Part shown: piece by piece, positions 25,762 through 34,508 of the stretch
Position numbering within the stretch: position 1 is the first letter of the stretch
Layout: every line of letters begins with the position of its first letter
Source: Armatimonas rosea
Lineage (GTDB): Bacteria > Armatimonadota > Armatimonadia > Armatimonadales > Armatimonadaceae
DNA length: 64,000 bases
Direction of reading: 5' to 3'
Assembly (NCBI RefSeq): GCF_014202505.1
Contig: NZ_JACHGW010000005.1
Location: forward strand, 1-64,000
Notes under the pieces: generated by a model
Seen by the model: the letters and a program-made list of their open reading frames with translations, nothing else
What the model was told of the DNA's origin: nothing
Databases searched by the model: none
Made by a program: the position numbers and the translations under genes

Positions 25762-26570
25762 GATGGGTCCTCTTGGAGATCGTAGGCACCGCCGTGCTTG
25801 ATGTGGTCGAACTGGTTGTCGGGGACGACCTTGATATTGGTGTGGAGCGCCTTGTTCTCAAAAAAGCTGCGGCTGCGCTCCGGAATCTCGATCCCGTCCC
25901 AGTCGGCAAACCAGCCGCACCAGTGGATCATCGCGATCATGGGGCGGGGCTGGTCGGTGCGGTTGGGCATCCCGGCGTGCCAGAGGCGAATATCCCGAAG
26001 GACGACCGAGCCGCGCTTGACGGTCGGCTGGATCGGGGGATGTTTCTCACGCCACGCCGCCAGGTGCTCATCGGCGACCCGCGCGGAGCCATCGCCGTGG
26101 AAGTAGTGCGTGTCCTTGTGGGTGCCTGGCCAGAGCTGAGTCGCCCCATTCTCCGGCCCCATGTCCACGACCGGGACATTGATGACGATTCCAAAGGTTG
26201 GGGTGGCGTGCTCCAGCCCCTGCCAGAGCTGCGCGACATCGGGGTGGACGGGCTGAAAATGCTCGCCGGGGAGCGCGGTGTTGCCGGAGTAGAAGTTGTT
26301 CTTGACACCGGGGCCTACAATCGCCTTGGTGACCTCGATAATCTTCGGGTTGAAGAGCACATCGTCGAAGAGATACGGCGCAAAGGGCGGCGGTGCTTGC
26401 TGGATATTGCCCTTGTTGAAGTTAAAGGGCACATCGGGCCGCTGGAGGATCGCCGCCACATCGGCGAGCATCTTCTCGCAGAGTGTGTCGCAGTGGGCGG
26501 GGTCGATCACCTCTTCCAGGACCACAAAGCCATCGCGGCGGAAGCTATCGAGGAGCGCTTGTAGTTTCAT
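25758..26570 (-). CDS. Phytanoyl-CoA dioxygenase family oxygenase
   Basis: 270 aa Fe(II)/2-oxoglutarate oxygenase of the PhyH family. Metal ligands are H109-x-D111 (VHPDVAQ) and H198 (RLWHAGMPN), with R204 for 2-oxoglutarate. N-terminal FRRDGFVVLEEVIDPAHCDTLCE is the family's usual opening. Substrate unknown. It overlaps the upstream SGNH gene and the downstream nitrilase gene by 4 bp each, so the three are made together. Confidence 0.9.
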   Translation of the reverse strand: MKLQALLDSFRRDGFVVLEEVIDPAHCDTLCEKMLADVAAILQRPDVPFNFNKGNIQQAPPPFAPYLFDDVLFNPKIIEVTKAIVGPGVKNNFYSGNTALPGEHFQPVHPDVAQLWQGLEHATPTFGIVINVPVVDMGPENGATQLWPGTHKDTHYFHGDGSARVADEHLAAWREKHPPIQPTVKRGSVVLRDIRLWHAGMPNRTDQPRPMIAMIHWCGWFADWDGIEIPERSRSFFENKALHTNIKVVPDNQFDHIKHGGAYDLQEDPS

Positions 26571-27169
26571 CGTGAGAGTTCTCCGAAGATCGCCTGTGCG
26601 AGGCGGGTGTGCGCCTCGGCCTCCAGGTGGACGCCATCATGGATACTGACCGAGACCACGCGGCCGGCATCGAGAAACTCCCAGCCATTGGCCTCAGCCA
26701 CCTCGCGGTAGAGGGGCGCGAGCGCCTGGGAGAAGCTGATCGCGCGCTCGTCGGTGAACTCCACAAAGAACTTGATGGGCAGGCGTAGGGGCGGTGGGGC
26801 GACAAGGAGCACGCGCGCCCCCGCCTCGGCCCCGAGCTTGCCGATCTGCTCGACCGCATCCGCGGCGGCATCGGGCTTGTGGCGGAAGCGGGACTTGGCA
26901 TCGTTGGTGCCCAGCATGACGATCAGCCAGTCAAAGGGCCGGTGCGTGTCCACGGCGAGGGGAAAGGTCTGCTTGCCATTGCGCAGCGGGATCAGGGGAT
27001 CGTCGAAGCCCGTCGTCCGGTTGGAGACTCCCTCCTCGATCACCTTCCAGCCCTCCCCCAGCAGGCACTGCAAGACCCCCGTCCAGCGTGTCTGATCGTC
27101 GAAGCGTGTCAGGTCCCGTGGGCTCGCCCCCCAGGTGTTCGAGTCGCCGTAGCAGAGTAGCGTTTTCAT
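26567..27169 (-). CDS. SGNH/GDSL hydrolase
   Basis: 200 aa esterase/lipase of the SGNH superfamily: block I CYGDSNTWG (nucleophile Ser10), block III MLGTND, and block V DGVHLEAEAH (Asp/His). Cytoplasmic, no signal peptide. Close to the arylesterase-like enzymes whose N-terminus reads xxLCYGDSNTWG. GCTATCAT lies about 10 nt before the ATG and no Shine-Dalgarno sequence is seen. First gene of the SGNH-PhyH-nitrilase operon. Confidence 0.92.
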   Translation of the reverse strand: MKTLLCYGDSNTWGASPRDLTRFDDQTRWTGVLQCLLGEGWKVIEEGVSNRTTGFDDPLIPLRNGKQTFPLAVDTHRPFDWLIVMLGTNDAKSRFRHKPDAAADAVEQIGKLGAEAGARVLLVAPPPLRLPIKFFVEFTDERAISFSQALAPLYREVAEANGWEFLDAGRVVSVSIHDGVHLEAEAHTRLAQAIFGELSR

Positions 27170-27247
27170 ATCGTACGAATGATAGCGCAAAAAAAGCGGC
27201 AAGGGCTTCTATGGTAGAATCCTGCTATCGAATCTAAGGAAATGCCA

Positions 27248-27925
27248 ATGATACCGTTTTCCCGTTTGACCCGACGAAGTGCCGTCGCGATCGTGGTTGC
27301 TAGCGGACTGTGTGTGGGTAGTTTGTGCGCTTTTAGTCAGGCAAGTGTTTCTCTAACTACATCTGCGCAAGAATGGGAGGGTGTGGGTTCGGTTAAAGAG
27401 TTTGATCTGGTCACAAGTGATGTTGAAACTCTTAAAATTAATAAAGTTCGTGGCTCTGTGATGAATCTTGGTCGACTTGTGGTCTATAAGTCGAGAAACC
27501 CAGAGGCGGGTGGGATTCAGTTTCGTCTGGCGAGCCGCTACAATCTTTCACTGGTTGACCTTGAGTTTATTACGGTAGATGAAGAAGGTGTTGACTTAGA
27601 GAAGATCGATGCGGAGCGAGCCATTCTCGGCCTGAGGACAGTCATCCCAGACTTTAAGGTCGGTGCGGACCGTCCTGTTGCTTCCTCTGACCTGACCGGG
27701 GCACTTAAAGACAAGCCCGTGACCGATTTTATCGCGCTGTTTGAATCTAAAAAACTCGTTCTCTTGGTTCGTGAGGTGAGCTCGGGGCGGTATCTCTCCA
27801 CGGTGACTCTCGTCAGCCGGCCACCGTCTACCGAGGGAATGCCTCAGAGTGGAAACTTTATTCCGCCGCCGCCGAAGAAGCCTCGCCCGGTGGACATTCC
27901 GCCTGTGGCTTCTATCCTGCCTTAA
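27248..27925 (+). CDS. Exported hypothetical protein
   Basis: 225 aa. Signal peptide MIPFSRLTRRSAVAIVVASGLCVGSLCAFSQAS; mature part is beta-rich with a Pro-rich C-terminus (FIPPPPKKPRPVDIPP). No family recognised. The second of two nearby ATGs is chosen because TAAGGA lies at proper spacing. GGTAGAAT is upstream (27212-27219). It ends directly before the STAND regulator gene (stop TAA followed at once by GTG/ATG), so the two are probably co-transcribed; it could be a secreted partner of that pathway. Confidence 0.72.
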   Translation: MIPFSRLTRRSAVAIVVASGLCVGSLCAFSQASVSLTTSAQEWEGVGSVKEFDLVTSDVETLKINKVRGSVMNLGRLVVYKSRNPEAGGIQFRLASRYNLSLVDLEFITVDEEGVDLEKIDAERAILGLRTVIPDFKVGADRPVASSDLTGALKDKPVTDFIALFESKKLVLLVREVSSGRYLSTVTLVSRPPSTEGMPQSGNFIPPPPKKPRPVDIPPVASILP

Positions 27926-27928
27926 GTG

Positions 27929-30739
27929 ATGAGCGATTCCGTCGGGGGGAGCTTTCAGACCCACTCTTTTCTCTTCTCGGATATCGAGGGGAGTACACGG
28001 CTCTTGGAGCAGTTTCCGGAGCCGATGCGCCAAGCCCTGCAAGAGCACGAGGCGCGGCTGAGGCGGGTCTTTGCCCAGTACCAGGGGGAGGTGTTTAAGA
28101 CCCTCGGCGGTGCGTTTTGTGTGCGGTTTGACCAGCTCCAAGCCGCAGTGGGGGCGGCTCTGGACAGTCAGCAGTGCGTCAAGGGGCTGGCTGTGGTCGA
28201 GGGGGAGCCGCTTCAGGTACGGATGTCGGTCCATGCCGGGCTGGCGGAGGCACGCGACAACGACTACTTCGGGCCGGCGCTCAACCGTACCGCGCGGCAG
28301 CTTGGCGTGGCCCATGGCGAGCAGGTTCTCGTCTCTGAGGCCGCCGTGCGCCTGCTGGGGGAGGGCTTACCGGCGCACGCCTCCCTGAGGGACCTGGGAA
28401 AGCACCGCCTCAAGGACCTGGGGCCGGCGGAGACCATCTACCAGCTCTGCCACCCGGAGCTCGCCGATACGTTTCCCCCGTTGCTCTCGCTGGCCGCCGT
28501 GCCCAACAACCTTCCCCAGCCCGCCACGGATTTTGTGGGGCGTGCAAGCGCGCTCGCCGAGGTGCGGGAACAGCTTGGGCGGCACAGGCTGGTGACTCTG
28601 GTTGGTCCTGGAGGCATTGGAAAGACCCGACTGGCGCTTCAGGTCGCGGCGGAGGCCTTGGAGCAGCTCCCCGATGGCGCGTTTTTTCTCGACCTCGCCG
28701 CGCTCTCCGACCCGAGCCTCGTGCCCTCGCTGCTTGCCAAGACCCTGGAGCTTCCGGAGCAGTCCGGCAAGACGATCGAAGCGGCGCTCCACGAGTATCT
28801 CAAGCCACGGACACTCTTATTGCTCTGGGACAACGTGGAGCACCTGCTGGAGCCCTGTGCAACGTTGATCGGGCGGCTCCTTCAGGTCTGTCCCGGTCTC
28901 AAGGTCCTGACCACGAGCCGCGAGCTGCTTGGTGTCTTCGGGGAGCAGCTCTACCGGGTGCCGTCGTTTGGGGTGCAGGAGGCCACCGACTTCTTTGTCG
29001 CGCGTGCACGGCTCCACCAGAGCAGCTTTGTGGCGACGGGCGATTCTTTGGGGAGCATTCGTGGGATCTGTGCGCGTCTCGAAGGAATTCCACTTGCCTT
29101 GGAGCTCGCTGCGGCGCGTGTGCGCACCCTCTCGCCGCAGCAGATCGAGGCCCGGCTCGACGATGTCTTCCGCCTGCTGACCGGGAGCGGTCGTGAGACG
29201 CTTGCTCGTCAGCAGACCCTCCAGGCCCTGATCGACTGGAGCTACGACCTTCTGAGCGACGACGAGCGCCAGCTGCTGCGTCGCTTGAGCGTCTTTGCAG
29301 GGGGCTGGACTCTGGAGGCGGCGGAGGCGATCTGTGGGGGGAGCTCGCTTGACGCCGCGGAGGTTCTTGACCTGCTGACGGCCCTTGTCGAGAAGTCGCT
29401 GGTGATGGTGGACGAGGTCGGGGGGGTGTCGCGCTACCGCCTGTTGGAGGTGCTGCGGCAGTACAGCAACAAGCGCTTCCTCGCTGAGGAGCCTGTCGAC
29501 CAAAAACAGGTGCTGGAGCGGGCCTACCAGAGCTGGTTTATGGAGCTCGCACGTCGGGCCGCGACTGCCTTGTACGGGCCCGACCAAGGTCACTGGATCA
29601 AGGTCCTGGAGGCCGATCACGATAACCTGCGCTCTGCCCAGGATATCGGCGGAGCGACGACGGTCGCTCTCACCGCCGATTTGGTGGGCTTCTGGTGGCT
29701 CCGTGGGTACATCACCGAGGGGCGGCAGCGGCTCCTGCGCGCACGAGAGCGCTACCCAGAGCTCCCCTCCGAGCTACAGGTCCGCTTACTCGCGGGGGCG
29801 GCGCTGTTTGCGGAGAAGCAGGGGGACTATCAGGAGGCCATTACGCTCCAAGAGTCCTGCCTGGCGCTGGCGCAGCAGCTCGGCAACAAGACCGAGGCCG
29901 CGCGTGCGCTGGTGAAGCTGGGGCAGCTTGTCGCGGCACAAGGCCAGCCTGAGCGTGCACACACCTACTACGAGGAAGGACTCCAGCTCTTCCGCGATGC
30001 CAACCAAGCACAAGGGGAGGCCTGGACCCTGAATATCCTGGGGATTCTTGCCTTCCAGCAGGGGGATCATGAGCGGGCGCACCACTACTACCAAGAGAGC
30101 CTCGCGCTACAGCGGCGCCTCGGAAACCCGGAGAACATCGCCGCTTGTCTCAACAACCTGGGGCTGCTGGCGCACCACCAAGGGTTTCTGGAGAAGGCAC
30201 GCGCCCTCTACGAAGAGGTACTACAGATCCACACCGACCTGGGGGATCGCAACAATCTCGCCGCGACTCTCCACAACCTGGGCTCGGTGGCACGGCAGGG
30301 GGGAGAGCTGGCCCTGGCTCAGCAGCGCCTTCGTGAGGCACTGGCACTGGAAGAGGAGCTGGGGGAGCCGCGGGAGCGCGCCAGCACGCTGATCGAGCTC
30401 GGGGCCGCGGTCTACGGCGACGGCAACCCCACCGCTGCACGTCGCCTGCTTGCCGAGGGGAGTGCACTAGTTCGGCAGTACCAGCTCAAGGGGAGCGCGC
30501 CGGAGCTCCTGGAGCTCTGGGCACAGATCGCCCTCGACCGAGGACAACGCACGCAGGCAGCGACCCTCGTGCAGGCGGCCGAGGCGCTTCGTCAAGAGCT
30601 GGGCAAGCCCCGCTCCGTGTGGGCACAGCGTGAGTACGAGCGCCTCCAAGCGGCACTAGTCGGGGAGACAGCACACTCTGCGCAAGGCTGGGAGGCCCTA
30701 CTCCAAGAGCAAGAGCAGCAGGCGCTACAGAACCCGTGA
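27929..30739 (+). CDS. STAND regulator: degenerate cyclase-like head, NB-ARC, TPR
   Basis: About 936 aa, same architecture as the STAND protein at 4.8-7.5 kb. The class III cyclase-like head keeps the first metal Asp (FSDIEGSTRL, about 18) and the NRTAR pair (about 119-123), but the second metal Asp, expected in the KTxGDG motif, is replaced: FKTLGGAF. That head is probably catalytically dead and perhaps a ligand sensor. NB-ARC: Walker A GPGGIGKTR, Walker B TLLLLWDNVEHL. The C-terminal half carries at least five TPR units (for example AITLQESCLALAQQLGNKTEAARALVKLGQL, HHYYQESLALQRRLGNPENIAACLNNLGLLAHHQG). The start may be GTG 27926 or ATG 27929. 15 bp of its 3' end overlaps the convergent DUF1854 gene. 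Confidence 0.88.
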   Translation: MSDSVGGSFQTHSFLFSDIEGSTRLLEQFPEPMRQALQEHEARLRRVFAQYQGEVFKTLGGAFCVRFDQLQAAVGAALDSQQCVKGLAVVEGEPLQVRMSVHAGLAEARDNDYFGPALNRTARQLGVAHGEQVLVSEAAVRLLGEGLPAHASLRDLGKHRLKDLGPAETIYQLCHPELADTFPPLLSLAAVPNNLPQPATDFVGRASALAEVREQLGRHRLVTLVGPGGIGKTRLALQVAAEALEQLPDGAFFLDLAALSDPSLVPSLLAKTLELPEQSGKTIEAALHEYLKPRTLLLLWDNVEHLLEPCATLIGRLLQVCPGLKVLTTSRELLGVFGEQLYRVPSFGVQEATDFFVARARLHQSSFVATGDSLGSIRGICARLEGIPLALELAAARVRTLSPQQIEARLDDVFRLLTGSGRETLARQQTLQALIDWSYDLLSDDERQLLRRLSVFAGGWTLEAAEAICGGSSLDAAEVLDLLTALVEKSLVMVDEVGGVSRYRLLEVLRQYSNKRFLAEEPVDQKQVLERAYQSWFMELARRAATALYGPDQGHWIKVLEADHDNLRSAQDIGGATTVALTADLVGFWWLRGYITEGRQRLLRARERYPELPSELQVRLLAGAALFAEKQGDYQEAITLQESCLALAQQLGNKTEAARALVKLGQLVAAQGQPERAHTYYEEGLQLFRDANQAQGEAWTLNILGILAFQQGDHERAHHYYQESLALQRRLGNPENIAACLNNLGLLAHHQGFLEKARALYEEVLQIHTDLGDRNNLAATLHNLGSVARQGGELALAQQRLREALALEEELGEPRERASTLIELGAAVYGDGNPTAARRLLAEGSALVRQYQLKGSAPELLELWAQIALDRGQRTQAATLVQAAEALRQELGKPRSVWAQREYERLQAALVGETAHSAQGWEALLQEQEQQALQNP

Positions 30740-31252
30740 GAGGATCGCGAAGGTCTTTTCGTCGAGCTTCATCACATCGGGGATGTTGTAGCGGCTCCCG
30801 GTGCGGTCGGTGAGGAGGATGCGCCCTCCGCCCACTTCCTGGATCGAGTCCTTGAGGTTCTGAACGGAGAACTTGCGCTCGCCCTTGTCGGTCTCGACCT
30901 CGAAGTTGACCGTGTCGTACTCTTTCTTGACCTTAGTGACCTTGCGGATGGTCGGCACGAAGTAGCGCCGCTCTAGCTCTTCGTCGACGATCGCGCGCGA
31001 GCTCTCATCGAGGCCCTTGAGGGTCTCCAGCATCCCGATATCTTTATCCTTGGCATCGCGCAGGCCGATATACTGGTCCTGGAGCGAGAGCGGGAAGGCC
31101 CGTGCGATCTGGCAGATCAGGTAGGTCCGCTCGTAGCCGATCCGCGGGTCGGCGATCGTGGCGCGGACCGCACTTCCCCCCGTGCGAAAGAGAGTCACGG
31201 TCTTGGGGTCGAGGAAGATCAGGTCAAAATCGGTGTTTGCGTTGGGTTCCAT
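30725..31252 (-). CDS. DUF1854 family protein, partner of ABC exporter
   Basis: 175 aa soluble protein: FDLIFLDPKTVTLFRTGGSAVRATIADPRIGYERTYLICQIARAFPLSLQDQYIGLRDAKDKDIGMLETLKGLDESSRAIVDEELERRYFVPTIRKV is the DUF1854 pattern. In proteobacteria, DUF1854 genes sit beside an ABC transporter associated with cyanophycin metabolism; here the gene's ATG directly follows the TAG of such a transporter, confirming the pairing. No cyanophycin synthetase is in the window. Exact role unknown. Confidence 0.85.
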   Translation of the reverse strand: MEPNANTDFDLIFLDPKTVTLFRTGGSAVRATIADPRIGYERTYLICQIARAFPLSLQDQYIGLRDAKDKDIGMLETLKGLDESSRAIVDEELERRYFVPTIRKVTKVKKEYDTVNFEVETDKGERKFSVQNLKDSIQEVGGGRILLTDRTGSRYNIPDVMKLDEKTFAILSRVL

Positions 31253-33508
31253 CTAGTCCTCCAGAACCAGGTTCTCGGCCTTGAGCTTGTTGACTTCCAT
31301 CTGCATCTCGACCAGCTTGCGGAAGATACCGTTGTCCTTCTCCATCAGCTCGGCGTGGGTGCCCATCTCGGCGACTCGGCCCTTCTCGATCACCACCAAT
31401 CTATCGGCGTTTCTTAGGGTGCTGAGGCGGTGGGCGATGGCGAAGGTCGTGCGGCCGGCGATCAGGCGCTGGATGGCCTCTTGAATCTGCTTCTCGGTCT
31501 CGGTATCTACGGAGGCGGTGGCTTCGTCGAGGATCAGCACCTTCGGGTCGTGGAGAATGGCGCGGGCGATAGAGATGCGCTGGCGCTCGCCGCCGGAGAG
31601 GCGTGCGCCGCGCTCCCCGACCAGGGAGTCGTAGCCATCGGGGAAGCGCAGGATGAAGTCGTGGGCATTGGCGGCCTTGGCGGCGCGCATGATCTGCTCA
31701 CGGGTGGCATCGGCCTTGCCGTAGGCGATATTCTCGGCGATTGTCCCAGGGAAGAGGAACGGCTCCTGTAAGACCACGCCCATCTGGCTTCTTAGGTCCT
31801 GGAGCTTTACCTTCTTCATCTCGATGCCATCGATTAGGATGCGGCCCTCGCTGGGATCGTAGAAGCGGGAGATCAGGTTGATGATGGTGGACTTGCCCGC
31901 GCCGGAGTGCCCGACCAGCCCGATCATCTCGCCCGGCATGACATGCAGATCGACATTCTCCAGCACGCGGCGCGCCTTGTCGTAGCCAAAGCTGACATTC
32001 TCAAAGACCAGCTCGCCCTTCATGTTGGGCAGGGGCACGGAGTCGTTGGTGTCGGCGACATCGGGCTGGGTGTCCATCACCTCGAAGACACGCTCGGCGC
32101 TGGTGAGCACGCGGCCCAGCCAGTCGGCGATTCGGGTCATGCCCTGGAGCGGGCCGTAGAGCTGCCCCAGGTAGTAGAAGAACATGTTGAGGGTGCCAAA
32201 GGTGATCTGGCCCGCGATCACCTGCTTGCCCCCGACATACCAGACAATAAAGCCGCCGCTGGTCATGAGAAAGCCCAGGATCGGCAAGAGAGTCGCCCAC
32301 CAGTTCTCCAGGTCGAGGTTGGCATTGTAGAGCGCGCCCACTTTATCGTGGAAGCGCTTCATCTCGCGGTCCTCTTGGGCGAAGGCCTTCACGACGCGGG
32401 TTCCGTTGAGCGCGACCGCGATACTGGCGGTCATCGACGAGCGCAGGTTCCAGAGCTTCTCCAGGCGGCCCCAGAGGAACTTCCAGATCTTGGTGGTCCC
32501 TAAAATCACCAGTGGCACGGGGATCAGCACCAGGCACGCCAGCCACCAGTTCTGGGAGAAGACAATCACCAGGGTGCCGATCAGCATGAGCCCATTGACC
32601 ACGAGCATCTGGAGACCATCGACCAGGAAGTTATTGAGCTCGTTGACATCGGAGGTGACCCGGTTGAGGAGGGCGCCGGACTGCCGCTTGTCGTAGTACG
32701 AGAGCCCGAGCTTCTGGAGGGTGGCGTAGGTCTCGGTGCGGATCTGCTTGGTCATGGTCAGCGAGAGGTACGCCGTCAGCCGCGCACGCACGATCCCCAG
32801 CACAAGGCCCAAGACCGTCGCACCGATCATCACCGCCACCCAGTAGATCAGCCCCGCAGTTCGCACGCTCTCGGCGATCTGCTCACGCGGCATCAGGACA
32901 TCGTCGGTGAGGTTCTTGACAATAATCCCCGGCAGGAGCTGGAGGCCCGTGCCCCCGATCATCAGGATGGTCACCAGGATCGCCTGCCACTTGTAGCCCT
33001 TGGCGTAGCCCAGGAGCCGTGTAAACGTGGCGCGCTTGTCGAAACAGAAGCGGCAGACATCGCTATCTTTCGGAAGCGCACGGCTACACTTAGGGCAGAG
33101 CTTCTCCACTTCCTCAAGCTCGGCATCGGGGAGGTCGCGGCCCTTGGCGATCGCCTCCATGACACGGGCAACCCCGGCCATGCGCCCCCCCAGCGGCGTG
33201 GTGTAGCGTGCCAGCTCGATCACATCCGAGCCCTTCTGCACGGTCAGCGCCCCACCGCCCACGAGAGACTCGGTCTTGGCGCCCTTGATCTCGCTCACAG
33301 GGATCATGAGATCGAGGTGGGCCGTGGAGCCATCGGGAGAGAAGACACGGATCGCGTCGGCATCCATGGTCACCCACCGCTCTCCGATCACGCCGCTGGT
33401 GTTGATATCCGCCTTGACCGCAAGAGTGAGGGGATCTGTTCCGTGGCCGTTCCGCTGGGCCTTGAGCGCCGCCTCAACCGAGGCGGGAAGCTCTTCGAGC
33501 ATTGCCAT
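31253..33508 (-). CDS. ABC exporter with N-terminal sensory/zinc-ribbon extension
   Basis: 751 aa fused permease-ATPase half-transporter (likely homodimer, inner membrane). The first about 135 residues form a beta-rich soluble domain, then CPKCSRALPKDSDVCRFC (about 137-154), a zinc-ribbon-like four-Cys motif. Six membrane helices from about 165-450, then the ATPase: Walker A GHSGAGKST, Q-loop VVLQEPFLFPGT, signature LSGGERQRI, Walker B VLILDEATASVD, H-loop AHRLST. The same layout occurs in the transporter paired with DUF1854 in cyanophycin-linked clusters. Substrate unknown. A possible -10 (GTTCCCTATGGCA) precedes the ATG. Confidence 0.92.
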   Translation of the reverse strand: MAMLEELPASVEAALKAQRNGHGTDPLTLAVKADINTSGVIGERWVTMDADAIRVFSPDGSTAHLDLMIPVSEIKGAKTESLVGGGALTVQKGSDVIELARYTTPLGGRMAGVARVMEAIAKGRDLPDAELEEVEKLCPKCSRALPKDSDVCRFCFDKRATFTRLLGYAKGYKWQAILVTILMIGGTGLQLLPGIIVKNLTDDVLMPREQIAESVRTAGLIYWVAVMIGATVLGLVLGIVRARLTAYLSLTMTKQIRTETYATLQKLGLSYYDKRQSGALLNRVTSDVNELNNFLVDGLQMLVVNGLMLIGTLVIVFSQNWWLACLVLIPVPLVILGTTKIWKFLWGRLEKLWNLRSSMTASIAVALNGTRVVKAFAQEDREMKRFHDKVGALYNANLDLENWWATLLPILGFLMTSGGFIVWYVGGKQVIAGQITFGTLNMFFYYLGQLYGPLQGMTRIADWLGRVLTSAERVFEVMDTQPDVADTNDSVPLPNMKGELVFENVSFGYDKARRVLENVDLHVMPGEMIGLVGHSGAGKSTIINLISRFYDPSEGRILIDGIEMKKVKLQDLRSQMGVVLQEPFLFPGTIAENIAYGKADATREQIMRAAKAANAHDFILRFPDGYDSLVGERGARLSGGERQRISIARAILHDPKVLILDEATASVDTETEKQIQEAIQRLIAGRTTFAIAHRLSTLRNADRLVVIEKGRVAEMGTHAELMEKDNGIFRKLVEMQMEVNKLKAENLVLED

Positions 33509-33591
33509 AGGGAACAGTTTACCGCCGTCTGCTCCATTTGGGGAGATATTTTGTCAATTTTGTTTACTTTAAGTTTGCAATAGCGCTTTCT

Positions 33592-33620
33592 GGTTTGCTG
33601 AGCGTGAGTTCTGTGTATAA
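33592..33620 (+). promoter_or_regulatory. Promoter of the first PEP-CTERM-like gene
   Basis: TTGCTG and TATAAT with a spacer of about 15 bp, ending some 60 nt before the start codon. The 5' UTR contains a small hairpin (CGTCTCCGCCTGAGGCG) different from the leader seen at 36.4 and 38.9 kb. Confidence 0.5.
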
Positions 33621-33680
33621 TCTCCCTGTAGGGCATTGAGTAGTAGCGTCTCCGCCTGAGGCGTAAAGGATGGGGTTCTC

Positions 33681-34358
33681 ATGAGTTTCTCACGTTTCTC
33701 GACAGCACGCGGCACGCTGGTCGCACTCACGCTTCTAGGGCTGGCCGCGCTCCCGCAGACAGCACGGGCACAGTCGCTCACGACACTGTTTGCCAGCAAC
33801 AATGGCAACAACTTTGGGGGAGGGGTGTTCTTCGACCTGAATGCCAACAAGGCGGTGACGATCAGCCGTCTCGATCTCAATGTCGATACGGTAAATGCAG
33901 GCGCACTGGTGGCTGTGGGGGCCACCGTGAACATTGAGGTCTGGACACGCACGGGAACCGTGGTGGGCGCTGAGACCAGCAGCGCGGGCTGGACCCAGAT
34001 TGCCACCGGTACGGGGAAGGCGGCGGCGACCAACTCTCCCACACCGATAACCCTTACCTCTCTCACGAGCCTGCTCATCGGGCCGGGCGTGACAGGAGTT
34101 GCCATTCGTAACGTGGACTTTTCGCAACAATACACCAATGGCACCGGAGCCAACGAGACCTACTCCAACGCCGACATGACCGTCACGGGGCGCTCCGCCA
34201 CCGCAAGTACATTTCTTACCGCTGGCACGGTCCGCACGCCGCGTGTCTGGAATGGCACCATTGCCTACACCCTGGGCACAGCGCCCGAGCCCGGCACGCT
34301 GGCTCTGGTCGCCCTTGGTATGGTCGGTGGACTGGTGACGCGGCGTCGGCGCAAGTAG
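33681..34358 (+). CDS. Secreted PEP-CTERM-tail protein 1
   Basis: 225 aa. Signal peptide FSRFSTARGTLVALTLLGLAALPQTARAQ. The mature domain is beta-rich, about 160 aa, with Thr/Asn/Gly-rich strands. The C-terminus is PEPGTLALVALGMVGGLVTRRRRK: PEP motif, a single hydrophobic helix and a basic tail, the hallmark of exosortase substrates. No exosortase is visible in the window. The body family is not certain (choice-of-anchor type). First of five secreted proteins sharing a signal peptide type. Confidence 0.82.
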   Translation: MSFSRFSTARGTLVALTLLGLAALPQTARAQSLTTLFASNNGNNFGGGVFFDLNANKAVTISRLDLNVDTVNAGALVAVGATVNIEVWTRTGTVVGAETSSAGWTQIATGTGKAAATNSPTPITLTSLTSLLIGPGVTGVAIRNVDFSQQYTNGTGANETYSNADMTVTGRSATASTFLTAGTVRTPRVWNGTIAYTLGTAPEPGTLALVALGMVGGLVTRRRRK

Positions 34359-34377
34359 ACACACCCGCACCGCTTAC

Positions 34378-34410
34378 AGACGCCTCGGCAAGTGCCGGGG
34401 CGTCTTTGTT
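34378..34410 (+). terminator. Intrinsic terminator after secreted protein 1
   Basis: AGACGCCTCGGCA-AG-TGCCGGGGCGTCT hairpin followed by TTGTTTG. Confidence 0.88.
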
Positions 34411-34508
34411 TGTGGATTCTTACATTGCGCTCTAAAGGAAAACAGTGTTACTTAGCTATATTGCCTAAGCACTAGGCTAGGAACCACTCCGAGAAGGACA
34501 TTGACTAC

